The position numbers and the translations under genes are program-made. Below, piece after piece: positions 42,701 through 47,262 of a DNA stretch of 57,952 nucleotides. This DNA is from an uncultured Pedosphaera sp. (GTDB taxonomy: Bacteria > Verrucomicrobiota > Verrucomicrobiia > Limisphaerales > Pedosphaeraceae). The stretch's first letter is position 1, and the number at the start of each line of letters is the position of its first letter. The notes below the pieces were generated by a model, which did not search any database, had not been told where the DNA came from, and saw nothing but the letters and a program-made list of their open reading frames with translations. Location: assembly GCA_903930565.1 (NCBI GenBank), contig CAIYZC010000484.1, positions 1-57,952 on the forward strand, in the 5' to 3' direction.

Positions 42701-45700
42701 GATGCCGCGCCCCGGGATCCCGCCCCGGTCACGATCACCCTCACGAATGGCGGACGGGCCTACACGGAGGTATTTACGGTGGCGGTGGACCCGGCGGCGG
42801 CCAATGCGCCCCGGGCGGTGACCGATCAGGCGGCGGTGCCGGAGTTTGGCTCCGTGGTCATCCCGGTCTTGGCGAATGATTTTAATCTGGACGGCACGAA
42901 CGCGCCGTTGAGCATTGTAAGCGTGGGCGCTGCGGGGGAAGGTTTGGTTACCATCTCCGGAACCAACGTGGTTTACCAGAACACGGGCAACGATACGCCC
43001 GCCGACAGCTTCACTTACACAATCTCCAACGGGCACGGGATGGCATCCGGAACGGTCAACCTCACGTTGGTTAACGCCAATAATTACTCGTCATACATCA
43101 CCTCGAACGCGGATGACGGCTCGCTGGGCACGTTGCGGGGCGCGCTGAATTTCGCGAACCAATTCTACCGCGACACCGGTTGGGACCTTGCCCTGTTGGA
43201 CAACTACGCCAGCGGGGTCGCCGACAACTCCCGGCTGGCGTTCACCTCCGTGGTGGAGACGCCGGTGGGTCCCGCGGCGTTTGTGATTTCCGAGCGGATC
43301 ACCATTGATGGCAGCGGTTTGCCCGATGCCACCCTGGTCATGAATTCGGCCACCCCTGCCCGTCTCTTTTATATCACCCCCAGCGGCAGTCTGACCTTGC
43401 GCGGGGTCCGGTTGACCGGCGGCGTGGCCGCGCCGGGCGTCTTTGGCGCGGGGCTGGGCGGTGCGATCTACAACGAGGGATCGCTCACGCTGGAAAATGT
43501 CACCCTCGACGGCAACGTGGCCCTCGGCACCAGCCAACTCCCCGGGTTGGGTGGCGCGATCTACAACCTCGGCAACATCTGGATGGACACGGTCACCCTC
43601 GCCAATAACTTGGCGTTTGATGGCGGGGCCATTTACCAAGTGGGCGATGGCAACGCGGTGGGGGTGGCAATGACCAATTCGTATCTGAACAATCCCGATT
43701 CGCTCTACGATCTGACGAGTGCCGCCACCAATGGCGGCACCGCCGCCACCGCCCCCGGCAACAGTTTCGTGTTCCATCCCTCCCCGCCTTTCGTGTCGGG
43801 CTTGGCGGATCAAATGATCGTGGGCACCAACCAGCTCAGTTTCCAAGTCGTGGGGACCGGAGCGGACTTGCGACTGACCGCCACCTCGGCCAACGAATTG
43901 GTGGTGCCCTCCGCCAACCTGGGCTTCGGCGGCACCGGCGCGGTGCGCAGCCTCCAGGTCGAGCCGCAAAACGCCGGCGTGGCGGGCATCCGGGTCACGG
44001 CCTCAATTGGCGGCGTTTCCTGCTCGCAAAATTTCACCCTGACGGTTGCCGGCACATTTGCGAACCCCATCGTGACGACGCTTGAGGCCACGGCGGTGGA
44101 TGTCACGTCGGCGCAATTGAACGCCATGGTCACCCCGGGGGCGCAAAGCGCCAAAGTGTATTTTGAGTACGGGCCGACCGCCGGGTATGGTCATTATTCC
44201 GCCACCAACGTGATCGCGGCCGGGGGGGTGAATGTGGCGGTCGGTTTGCCGGTGGCGGGATTGGCGGCCGGGACGGCCGTTTATTACCAAGCCGTGGTGG
44301 AGAATGCCAACGGCACCGCGCTGGGCGGTCCGGCGGGCTTCGTGACGGCCGTCGCGCCGCCGCTGACCGCCACCACGCTGGCGGCGACCAGCGTGGCGAC
44401 CAACACGGCGACGTTGAACGGCACGGTGGACGCCCCGGTGTTGGCGACGGCCGTCAGCTTTGCGTGGGGAACGAACCCCGGCCTGGGCCATACCGTCCCG
44501 GTTGGAGTTTTGGCGGCGGCCGCCGGCGGGCGGAGCGTGAGCACGCTCCTGACGGGATTGACGCCCGGCACCACCTACTACTACGCCGTGCTGGCGTCCA
44601 ATGCGGGCCGGATCGTCAAGGGTGCCACCTTGAGCTTCACCACCATGCCCAGCTCCGTCATCCTGACCGCAGGCCCGGCCATCGTCCTGACCGGCACCGA
44701 GCAGGCCGACGTCATGATCGTGGGCCAAACCGGAATCAATATGCTGGCGGCCACCAATTGGATCAGCTCCAATCCCGCCGTTCTTACAGTTAGCAGCAGC
44801 GGCTTGATCACCGGGGTCGGCGTCGGTACCGCCACTGTCAGCGCCACCGTCGCCGGCATCACCAGCACCAGCGGCCCCATCACCGTTAGCCCACAATACC
44901 TCCAAAACCGCTACAGTTTCGTCAGCGACGCCACCGACTCCGTCGGCGGCCAGGACGGCACGCTCGTGGACCCCACCACTGGTGACCCCGCCACCATCGC
45001 CAACGGCCTGTATTTGCCCGGCAATCCCACCGGGGGCAGCGGCGTGGCCGGCTATGTCTCCCTCCCCGCCGGCATCCTCACCCCCACGACTTCCCTCACC
45101 GTCGAATGCTGGTTCACGCAGAACTCGCAAAACCCTTGGGCGGAAGTGTGGGACTTCGCCAACGACCCGTCGCAGAACTTCGCGTTGATCCCCTACCCCG
45201 CCAACAACAACAATCTCATGGAAGTGGCCTTCACGCCCGCGGGCGGGGAACTCGACCTGCAAACCACTTACTCCTTCCCCACCAACGTGGAACAATATGT
45301 CACGGTGACCTACAACAACTCCTCCGCCACCGCGAACCTCTACAATAACGGCGTTCTCCTCGCCACCCGCAGCTTCCCTGGCACCGGCTACTGCCCCGGG
45401 ACCATCGGTGGGCTCGACGGCACCACGGTCAACGCGATCGGCAACGATATCTATGGCGATCCCCAGTTCAGCGGCACGGTCTATGAGTTCCGCATTTGGA
45501 ACGGCGCCGTCACCCCCGCCTACATCGCCGCCAGCGCCGCCGCCGGCCCCTCCGTCATCGTGACCAATGTCACGCCCCAATCCCTCGCCGTCACCGCCGC
45601 CTCCGCCATGGTGCTCGGCCAAGTCCAAGCCGCCGCCGTCACCGGCGGCTTCCTCCAAGTCGCCGGCGTCAACCTCACCGGCGCCGTCAACCTCTGGCAG

Positions 45701-46015
45701 AGCAGCGACCCGGCCGTCGTCAAGGTGGACGCCAACGGCAACCTTACCGCCGTCGGCGTCGGCTCCGCCACCATCAGCGCCACGGTCAACGGGGTCACCG
45801 CGACGACCGCAGCCATCATCGTCACCCCGAACACCATCAGCGTGTCCCCGGCCGCCGACGGCCTCATCCTCGACTGGGTGCCCGGCTCCGTCGTCCTCCT
45901 CCAAGCCCCGACCCTCACCGGTTCCTGGACCACCAATCGCGCCGCCGTGCCGCCCTACAGCGTCACCCCGACGCCGGGCGGAAATCAGTTCTTCCGCCTC
46001 GTCGTCAATCCCTGA
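21740..46015 (+). CDS. Giant exported multidomain surface protein (8,091 residues)
   Basis: One 24.3-kb frame without a stop. Residues 1-33 look like a signal peptide. Ten beta-helix modules follow, starting near residues 34, 861, 1373, 1886, 2401, 2893, 3375, 3833, 4370 and 4844. Each opens with a (I/L)YV(N/D)...GSSW...A(F/Y) motif, has IWVA-GTY and YGGF, and closes near a DIGAYE-type motif; Ig-like domains (often CxG...WQY) separate them. After about residue 5279 come a ninth Ig-like domain, a Big-type domain, FG-GAP repeats (5479-5826, DLNGDGSLD-type calcium loops), cadherin/VCBS-like repeats (about 5824-6590), two Pmp-like segments (about 6678-6930 and 7114-7341), two FN3-like domains (7441-7636), a Big_2 domain, a LamG-like domain (7723-7936), another Big_2 domain and the shared tail ending FFRLVVNP. 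No catalytic motif, autotransporter barrel or C-terminal membrane helix is seen. Probable role: adhesion or polysaccharide binding at the cell surface. Confidence 0.93.
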   Translation: MNTLRAVFMKHWLAKLTLLAVGLKFTSIPSVYGLPVIYVNQQGTNATQDGQSWATAYHELRDALATGVEAEYWVAAGTYKPTAGTDRSQSFTTPGYAYLRGGFRGTESSDTQRQFTPDHFPVYQTVLSGDIGVPATNAVTAQSVLTNAATLAFNPADPGFQDNSYHVIQTSGFLFLDGLIIANGNADPGTNTAAGGIDPGLVELMNVPDATSKNFVGPGSASQNLDARVAGGGILVSNTHTVFHNISNNPHFPNLADGDGGGDVTVHDCQFINNGALGMGGAAACYESQMVVKNTRFWLNSAGYSGGAFWGFNQISFFQGCDFSGNVAIRSGGAVQCISMPGGDCFTYPQSDTKGIISAAAYVGQTIYGEDVQIAQDQKSLGGDGLGGFLANAGQITLSTDTRIALSELAAKSTLQYGLKIATGLANDTASVVGGIEAKALLAQATGLSESTSGNIFLAIGVVAFLGQTADGLAVSLGADPNNPWIKGTAIAFKVLADYNNPFNILLDLAKLLTGLLAPPGPSYEQQAGDLWRRNQELFNNNHQPTLFYNCQFKTNISTGMGGALMACYDNVFIANSVFQGNAALTMGGALAFSGYAQPLLINDALVGNHCQLGASAIVNSFQTEARIINCTIVSNQISGATSGAAIDNETGANVVIGNSILWGNTVSNGVAGIDVFTSKYSNLSPSQQENYQKAGNAHWQWVAVCDIRNSNLQSLSRLEIGGGDFADFYGNSSSVPLFGDDTATYATGYVLDAFGYPQPSGADRDFTYQNWDFEQVPGAPNLGEGNRETLRNPAYGNISVDPHLGPTLGSFPTSPGVGRGNPKLAFNRNVSAIVKTDLLGFPFAGRDMGAAENHGFYPAGVIYYVNQAQTGGSHDGSSWANAANTIATKYLASGDAIWVAAGTYAGNYVLPPGVSLCGGFAGGETELAQSNPTAHPTVLTPNYPTNTLTTLGGGAVIHGLTFQSQTLSAGSALAVNGPATVQYCTFLNNHAPSGVLNAGGSSLNLDQCNFAGNGGNYGALFSQAATTRIRNCRFDHNEGWFAGGCYLAGSAGTAIVWGSEFYANDGGSIVSGQSSLQVQNCTLFGNTGLSGGPAKAAGIYFTGSGSCGVLNTILYSNSIAGAALALEYQQINPAPQSRIQNCLVQGLTFLPSTNSLDMSPQLQIQFAPFASPNGLVAIPALQIAPPADGVGASLAINGGAMNYDDDIATPTDLTGQPRITGGAIDIGAYEYQGAPPSVIANGVPALSTECDGGGATLTLTASPPVPADCPLRWQVNTGDGNGFTDLAMSPAGGQVRFGNTAYTQPNSAVGGNRLFPAPSISGLNTSQLIISNPPGAINGYSFRLWCLGGPSSRTPPFPEYLTPAVGISVSANRLLFVNAAATGNNDGSSWRDAFQNLHDALERSPGSCGQIWVARGTYYDGTFAPAPGQFVYGGFAGTETNLTQRNWQANPTILQSLSGATVEMGNPGGSPPGALDGFVLQQTSPGPALVVTGGSPTIQNCGFTPVAGGTYAVLVADGNPTLNHCQFLNWPQTALVDNSGAILQSCVFTGNRDSVNAGAITTGAGAGIWAQDCVFNGNAGGLAGAVNLAPGTNSSFLRCSFTGNHGGAGPGALAIGANPAVLDNCLFAANASLQGAGAVGFAGTNLLVTHCTVANNTAAKDTAGLDLYNGAGIAIWNSVFWGNHLAGVAATEAAQLDQVNSAIHNTIIQGLAAYAGNHNLPYAPLFVNEAAGDYRLISASPGINAGSASAPQAASPALDLAGNARAYAGTLPDAGCYELPGAGAGPLNLLGIPVAAGVCEGSGAAIQFGAVAPAGSNYLCQWYAPTTNTSTLVAGGGDFQVVQAGSSNLLNILNAERYVGRQFQVVVNGTALAPVTIFLNPPAAIIYVNAAVAASGDGAGWASAFRTVPEALAVAGGCTEIWVARGAYASGPGIQLKNGVSLLGGFSGNETARSQRNLTNNVSYLVPSSANGPIVSAIGLPNNPFVGAGLLDGFYLTANGTVSTQPALTISHSAPIIRNCTFGTNALAVLVNQAGDVVLDTCLFTANHGSSLVIQSATNFQALNCRFRDGRGRCEVTLTNSMAQFNGCLFNSNQVAGSQTILASQSTLGLADCVISGNIGSGVLTAYGSTVNLNDSEITRNTATNDSSAIYGDFTAWNLVNDTIAYNQADGLTAGLCAVSSNGSVRLVNTILWQNTTTRNNRTAEQAQLYLGPDNPVIANCLVQGLNYYSDAGPGLLAYDPVFVNPAAGNFQLTSVSPAVGVGGTAEISAATVDPLGNPRLHGGVADLGAYAFTGLATLPSYLDYSLMDQSVCRFGDTSFHVFDLSGQALAITWQVNAGTGFTNVVNDAFDTVTPAPNGSSLRLYPVPSNFNANLYRFIAAGSVNFTSPVVTLTVNPQTIVYVDSQAHGANNGSSWSDAFNSLSAAINASSFCNTIWVAAGTYDVTDAVLPPGVEIDGGFTNGAPLSARNPGTHPTVLTVSANLPMTQFAAEAVGQHTILDGLIFSNSITALRINRDGGSPIIQNCIFAKCGLIAFQFSSPILSNVTFSGSSGYYPIQITGGRVSLSQCVISNCLSGIYASQGGFVSAVNCQFINNTNASDSGVAHLLAGASFLNCAFVGNSGLNAGAVLVEGTPVTFRDCLVARNVGGHGAIWNLQPSTFVNCTIVTNTSTYGGGIENSSVAPVTLLNSIVWGNTATSSTNRLVSQILSDYSQPGYTLANDILQFNTNGLITIDPALNANYTLPATSAAINAGNNAFTLAGETDLAGNPRIEGGTVDIGAYEMSAYLGTNGVTYGPPPQSVTVCQGSPALFQASGLATYTYQWQYSFGPGWTNFTAGPWLGASVTLLTNGGVSTLQLTAVGTNLNNLSVRALFGGTSYITPAATLTVIPTPIIYVDASGPTNGNGSSWAQAYQSLSAVLDAIWLSTECAPIIEMAQGTYTTAGTFSLPPGVAIYGGFPSGGGPLPSRDSQAHPTILNTTASPGTVVTINSGGAENVLDGLIIQGGFTGIHITNAGPALQNLIVRGAGQGGGIQVEFPTPGMVISNCVLMNNVQGLQGHDGALTVVNSGFYTNGSADLNYGGAVNIANTITNGSWNFSGCTFADNTAFQGGSAAAVSYPTTFRDCLFTKNVTTHDGGVILANSANPTAFINCTIASNTVTFGNGAAIEAFTFGNYLALQNSIVWGNPGPQISYSGGSPSGAKNLVQNGAGGPFANYDPLLNADGTLSTASPAINAGLNSAVLPGEVDLAGNPRLQQSVVDIGAYESPYNGSTAPVHGAPPASLSACPGSVASFQATGLPFYSFQWQYGFGAGWTNVTNGVAIGDVPATVTTLNGVSTLTLAGVTTNLNGLQVQVIYDAQSYTTAVAVLTVPAAPTLYVDQSAAPGGDGSSWDTAYQDLGLALGQDAQISCRANILVAQGNYYSLSNFVVAPHLAIYGGFPAGGGPRNWAAYPTILTGTSNVILVTSGATNDCLIDGFTIDGGGQYGVIVSNAAPTLRNLVLSGAGQTALLAQDVAAGLIITNCVFSGNLASGNGAAINATNSLISLLACSFSNNAAANGGAIYLTNGVLTARNCLFTANLSTLQGGAIFNAGGNVTLVNCTVANNTGGTYAGGLGQSGGSATILNSIFWDNNVTSLSLSNTLPANLYAAQGNLNVTNDIVEFQSSPADGSVLNFNPFFAAGYALSANSPAINAGANAFLLGNETDRAGNPRVQNSVVDLGAYESASGGSNTLYAGPPPVPAVVCPGGSTAIFQASGLASYSIIWQYNRGGGWTDFTAGPWLFGAAVDLRSSGGVSTLGLSGFSTNLLPLQIQAVYAGLAYTTAVTTVTVPAPVLYVNATATPGGDGRSWDGAYRDLAPALLDAAQSPCQSVDILVAEGTYDAGGGYIVPPGVRVAGGFTAGGGLVNRDPSNHPTIITAAGGHSNALLTVRALVPSGPLTVLDGLQIANATQGVALYQSSVAIQNCGFQNLSGTALSASNASPAVSNCVFSSIGGRALDLENSTPVVLQCRFTNSPALPSAIGIALSNCQLAMTNCFVAGYQGGGLLVGGGGAAIMGCGFFGNASGAIYNLGGTVLLAACRLSANTGAAGAAVYNRSGTLTLRDCLLDHNTAQQGGAIYNNSGAGLLIFNSTLADNTAGVAGGAVYDAGGVCQINNSIFFQNIVTDGYYGVGTPEIYISTGSMVNLAQDIVQVDKYPLTGPGLQVVDPLFNNSAGGDYTLSARSPAIGAGSAADPDMVAPGETDLAGGARLQNGRLDLGAYESGLAPNPVSLFVSPQSLTVCGAQTAVFEIASAAPDTFQWQYNAGGGWVNLAAGAVTNGAVAAISQFGTSSSLSLDGVSTQLNGWQWRVTLVGQAFTTAAATLTVTPPQVIYVDAAAPAGGDGNSWSHALNRLEDGLNLVTGCRSEVWVAQGTYSPTAGNFGIPAWTAVYGGFPAGGGDWNTRDVNAHPTILTSRNSSPNLSVVAISYGTGMVLDGCTILGGPGLTGIAVRAANPTLNNLTISNCGNSGLSLYNAPATVSNCRLLGNTSPGGGGGALVINGSDALFRNCLFQSNSSAADGGGLYIFASKPQLQNVLITGNSSTTNVASYSFASGGIYVADCSPVLLNCTVAGNTGGIAISDDLNPPTSCCFITNSILWGNRFGGTALESQQAAGANGGRYVFANSTIEGLATFSGPGVVGNDPIFLGALPAALAPVVGGDYRLGGCSPVLGAGDASVVATLSVDLAGQPRVLGGTIGLGAYESGLVSATPLVITTQPVPLRYRNGAAGNSFSVVATGDSLAYEWQAGTNSLLGVAGFSGADTPTLAVTQAVADYDGALIRCRITAGGGCVGYSTAVPLSVVPSRYYVNGATGSDQNSGRSWSQAFQTIGRALAAPLDTNSAAVWVAAGVYAAATDAVHDWSSGYLVPANVVIYGGFAGNETSLAQRDGAAHPTWVQPLTAPVSPPAQPEFSGTAAVFVFDPTSAAGGLDGLTIANAGAGVAAEFGASGITLVNCTFTNCHYGVWNADGSAVSLTNCAFHGDFIGLDLIAGSANAEGCEFAANTGIQVNQGAAAQVWRGRFHDGGAGVVCGGGTLSVQASGFAQNNLGAALLGGSLTIQDCAFTGNLQGVSWSFRSGGALLLQRDAFRGNGATNLTFGGAVALGSLFPATIEDCLFSGNLAQSGGAIHDYYGGTTLRNCTLTGNGAYAIYCEQGAEKLFNCILWNNLPSGFDGLIDPGFLQAIDPAAAPTTNGDFHLGPCSPLVAAGDATAAVGSATDLEGRPRLFNGTLTPGAYAPQFAPFTFVMQPTNAAGSLGQSVAFAAAVATPAGATYQWQVSVGGGAFSNLVAAAPYSGVTSATLQVAGAPALSGNAYRLAATTPAGCSIYSQAAVYSFYLATAGLGNGPGGVLSASSNWLTLSLPGGVDPASAGDQSVTLYGLQSGRSTVAFSVSDGVLYAQPERPFHAGEPIFVTVNSRLKSAGGASAQPFGWQLVNDVNHWTGTLTPPQTLNLAGLSGANTLAIGDLNGDGSLDLLVSTAAGGLILTNDGAGNFANAGGLLGASAAGKIVLADTRGWGRLDALVLRNGSLEVWTNTGTGIFSLATNYPPTAVTDLALGDLNNDGFLDLFLVFPDGDQVWLNDGAGHFVDSGIHPADANGTSVALGDFDGNGYLDAVVTHAATGRGGLWSNQGGTAFTPGPENPFFAGYNRVLVADINNDGRPDLIMGSDHSGNQGYVDTYTGLGAGAFRFIGAAENAADGSSHDTMAVGDLNGDHRADVIYQTRSQQLTPNINAAGGFQGLPGQSSLGSANFISLGDLDGDGALDLAIITPAGQVAIAFQSPQLTGPQDTRLTNFGSAFSAEFASVATGALTAVTISSLPGHGTLYLSGTPVVVNQVVPADQLSALSYQGAAGYRGRDLFTWLGATADGLVNPPLNFQISVLPVIHPVAAVNDYLLVGQGDPASFLTNGAASVLANDLNPDGGPLVATLAAAPLHGLLQLHADGTFVYQHDGGATRTDAFSYVADNLATHSSATGTVLITITNLDHTPMAITLDAASVYEAQSAGTVVGRLSAIDPDPAHTQFVFSLVTGPGAPDNAAFAIQGNVLVTAGPLDASAGLTRVVRVRATDAPSAYDAGGAYSETNLTIAVLPVPVALAQSVNVLENLSAAVTLAGTSAVSYSVVQGPAHGGLTGTAPHLVYRPNPNYSGPDAFTFQVSDGVLTSAVATVSLAVAFVNQPPTAPDQHLTGLENAPLDFVLAAAPFAADHSLTYQIIDPPAYGDLVGSGPHLTYRPPTNFHGGVAFDYVAVDNGLTSRVAVVIITVQHVVQPPVAASRSYSTMANTEIQIPLIANDWDFAPLSYRLVTPPAHGVVIADFAALPSLRTFLTTYRPDPGFFGTDTFTFVANNGTFDSSPASITITVNPPPNPVGQSQTVFTTAGTPVDFTLAGYDSGGLTNLPLGYFLVGFPIHGTLTERTSADFTYTPAAGFLGNDSLQFEVWESGVFSAPARVQFVVSPQGPTASAAVYTNYGNPITITLQATNPNGLPLTYAIVNGPTNGVITATNLPLVTYTPLPNTPGDDHFTFSAADGLGVTGTADITIIPGSDSYHAPLLTTVQAAGFIGVPVTIGIDQFAMDPAGDPLGVAGVVPAGAGQATFTRGSITLTPAAAGLSQQFDVTVTNRFAGALVAVFVIGVERRIVVGDYGSPAALPIVAGLTNVFADGVGGLFVPAADISAAVALANSAGVALDWRINTALPPASSPLVVVGAQTNTPDGDPSALLIAADISLSPLPSAAAQTGPPLVLTADPAAPPMRLFQIAPGARLHLENCIVTGGAARTGGGIYNEGSLELVDVVLTNNSARSPQAGAGLGGAIYNRNGSVTLTNATLAGNLADLAGGIYQLGDGAAATLVVSNAFLSGHGAAHDFYSTNANGGTATITAMLLTAEHPTAPWFGPLPAAFAVRDNVTIPFPVDYDPNRFQFRVTPAHPWGDAATVQINGVGSTRRLALTLADAAPRDPAPVTITLTNGGRAYTEVFTVAVDPAAANAPRAVTDQAAVPEFGSVVIPVLANDFNLDGTNAPLSIVSVGAAGEGLVTISGTNVVYQNTGNDTPADSFTYTISNGHGMASGTVNLTLVNANNYSSYITSNADDGSLGTLRGALNFANQFYRDTGWDLALLDNYASGVADNSRLAFTSVVETPVGPAAFVISERITIDGSGLPDATLVMNSATPARLFYITPSGSLTLRGVRLTGGVAAPGVFGAGLGGAIYNEGSLTLENVTLDGNVALGTSQLPGLGGAIYNLGNIWMDTVTLANNLAFDGGAIYQVGDGNAVGVAMTNSYLNNPDSLYDLTSAATNGGTAATAPGNSFVFHPSPPFVSGLADQMIVGTNQLSFQVVGTGADLRLTATSANELVVPSANLGFGGTGAVRSLQVEPQNAGVAGIRVTASIGGVSCSQNFTLTVAGTFANPIVTTLEATAVDVTSAQLNAMVTPGAQSAKVYFEYGPTAGYGHYSATNVIAAGGVNVAVGLPVAGLAAGTAVYYQAVVENANGTALGGPAGFVTAVAPPLTATTLAATSVATNTATLNGTVDAPVLATAVSFAWGTNPGLGHTVPVGVLAAAAGGRSVSTLLTGLTPGTTYYYAVLASNAGRIVKGATLSFTTMPSSVILTAGPAIVLTGTEQADVMIVGQTGINMLAATNWISSNPAVLTVSSSGLITGVGVGTATVSATVAGITSTSGPITVSPQYLQNRYSFVSDATDSVGGQDGTLVDPTTGDPATIANGLYLPGNPTGGSGVAGYVSLPAGILTPTTSLTVECWFTQNSQNPWAEVWDFANDPSQNFALIPYPANNNNLMEVAFTPAGGELDLQTTYSFPTNVEQYVTVTYNNSSATANLYNNGVLLATRSFPGTGYCPGTIGGLDGTTVNAIGNDIYGDPQFSGTVYEFRIWNGAVTPAYIAASAAAGPSVIVTNVTPQSLAVTAASAMVLGQVQAAAVTGGFLQVAGVNLTGAVNLWQSSDPAVVKVDANGNLTAVGVGSATISATVNGVTATTAAIIVTPNTISVSPAADGLILDWVPGSVVLLQAPTLTGSWTTNRAAVPPYSVTPTPGGNQFFRLVVNP
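21840..37575 (+). repeat. Ten-unit tandem module array inside the giant gene
   Basis: Module starts (YVN/YVD motif) fall near 21840, 24320, 25858, 27394, 28940, 30417, 31863, 33236, 34848 and 36269. Apart from the first unit (about 2.5 kb), the period is 1.3-1.6 kb. The units are diverged at DNA level but alignable as protein, so this is an old internal duplication maintained by selection. Units 6-8 and their Ig spacers are the most alike (QASGL...WQY...GWT and G-DGSSW). Confidence 0.85.
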
Positions 46016-46055
46016 GTCCGGCGGGCCGGGTTAACCGGCGCCGCCTCGGACGAGC

Positions 46056-46103
46056 CAATCACCAACCGGCCGGGGTCAACGCCCCGGCCGGGGAAGGTGA
46101 TTG
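46056..46103. terminator. Long hairpin between convergent genes
   Basis: CAATCACC pairs with GGTGATTG (outer stem) and CCGGCCGGGG with CCCCGGCCGG (inner stem), around a TCAACG loop. It lies 41 bp after the giant gene stop and 44 bp before the end of the convergent gene. There is no T-run on either strand, so it may be a transcript-end stabiliser or a bidirectional terminator of a non-classical type. Confidence 0.55.
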
Positions 46104-46146
46104 CGGACGGGAAAATGGGTTCGCCCGCGCCGTTACCCAATCGAGG

Positions 46147-47262
46147 TCACTGCCCAAAAGCAATTTCGATTTCGTAATCGTCGGTGCCGTTGGGATTATC
46201 GGCGAAGCGGACATGGAGTGAATCGTCCTCCAACCACATGGTGGCGAGGTCGCGGCCTTTGCGGCTCACGATTTTGGCGGTCGAGAAATCCACCGTGGCC
46301 GGCAAAAACGCCGTGGCGCCGTCATTTTTCAACCCGCCCGTTTCCGCCGGATTCCATGCGCGGTCGTTGATTCTGATATTGGTTGGATTCTGCCGCCCCC
46401 CGGCCAGCTTCACCCAGGTGGCCTCGGTGTGCGTGATGATGAAACAATCGCCGCCATCAATCGTCGCGGAAAGTTTCAAGCTCGCTTTCGTCGAAAGCGA
46501 GCTCGGCGCCGCGGGTTTTGGTTTGGCCGGAAAAAAGCGAACCTTGAAATCATACTCACCCGGTCCATTGGGCAGGTCGTCGATATAGACCACCAAGGCA
46601 TTGTCCGCCCGCTCCAGGGCGACGATGCTGCGCGTCTCGATTTTCTCCAAATCCACCGCGGCCAGCGAGAAATTGTCGGGCAGGAATTTCGTGACGCCGA
46701 CGCTGGTCAAATAGTTCTTTTCCCGGGGATTCCAGGCCACCCCGTTCACCGTCACCTTTTCCACCGGCCAATCCCAGTTGACATGCTCCCAAAGGGCCCC
46801 GTCATGGCTAATGGTGATTTTGTCGGAGCCATCAATGGTGCCCTGGAAATGCAGCACCGCCTCGGTCGTGGCGGTGTTGGCCAGTGACGGGATCACCACA
46901 TAATCCGCTTCCCCGCTGGTCAACAGCGGAGTCACGGCCAGGGATTTGGCCCGCAATCGCAAGAACTGCATCGCCCCGGGCTTGGGCAGCGAAAACGTCA
47001 ACGACCCGCCGCCCACTGGGGCGCTCAACACTCCCGCCTCCGTCCAAGGACCTTCCAGCCTGGCGCGGGTATCCAGGGCAACCTGCTCCAGTCCGGGCGG
47101 GAGGTTGGCGGTCACCACCACATTGCTCCCTTGCGCCGCAATGGACGTGATGACCAAGACGTTGGCCGACGGCACTTCGCGCGCGACCGCCCATAGCGCT
47201 AATGTTCCCACGAGCAGCGCGCCGCCCAAGCCCTTCGCTCGCAAACGGTTTGATAGCTTCAT
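46147..47262 (-). CDS. Exported protein of unknown function with two tandem repeats
   Basis: The 371-residue product has a signal peptide (about 1-28) and an AAGGA-type ribosome binding site just before the ATG at 47262. Residues about 30-110 form a beta domain with WTEAG and QFLRLRAKS, resembling the LQ...W...FYRL tail of other exported proteins here, but placed N-terminally. Two homologous domains follow (about 135-245 and 262-371). Each has the order TIDG-D-ITH-ALW, a short loop, I/V-NGVAWNP or INDRAWNP, TKFLP or TAFLP, then a final NGPGEYDFKVRF or NGTDDYEIEIAF. Function is unknown; I recognise no named family. It is convergent with the giant gene. Confidence 0.8.
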   Translation of the reverse strand: MKLSNRLRAKGLGGALLVGTLALWAVAREVPSANVLVITSIAAQGSNVVVTANLPPGLEQVALDTRARLEGPWTEAGVLSAPVGGGSLTFSLPKPGAMQFLRLRAKSLAVTPLLTSGEADYVVIPSLANTATTEAVLHFQGTIDGSDKITISHDGALWEHVNWDWPVEKVTVNGVAWNPREKNYLTSVGVTKFLPDNFSLAAVDLEKIETRSIVALERADNALVVYIDDLPNGPGEYDFKVRFFPAKPKPAAPSSLSTKASLKLSATIDGGDCFIITHTEATWVKLAGGRQNPTNIRINDRAWNPAETGGLKNDGATAFLPATVDFSTAKIVSRKGRDLATMWLEDDSLHVRFADNPNGTDDYEIEIAFGQ

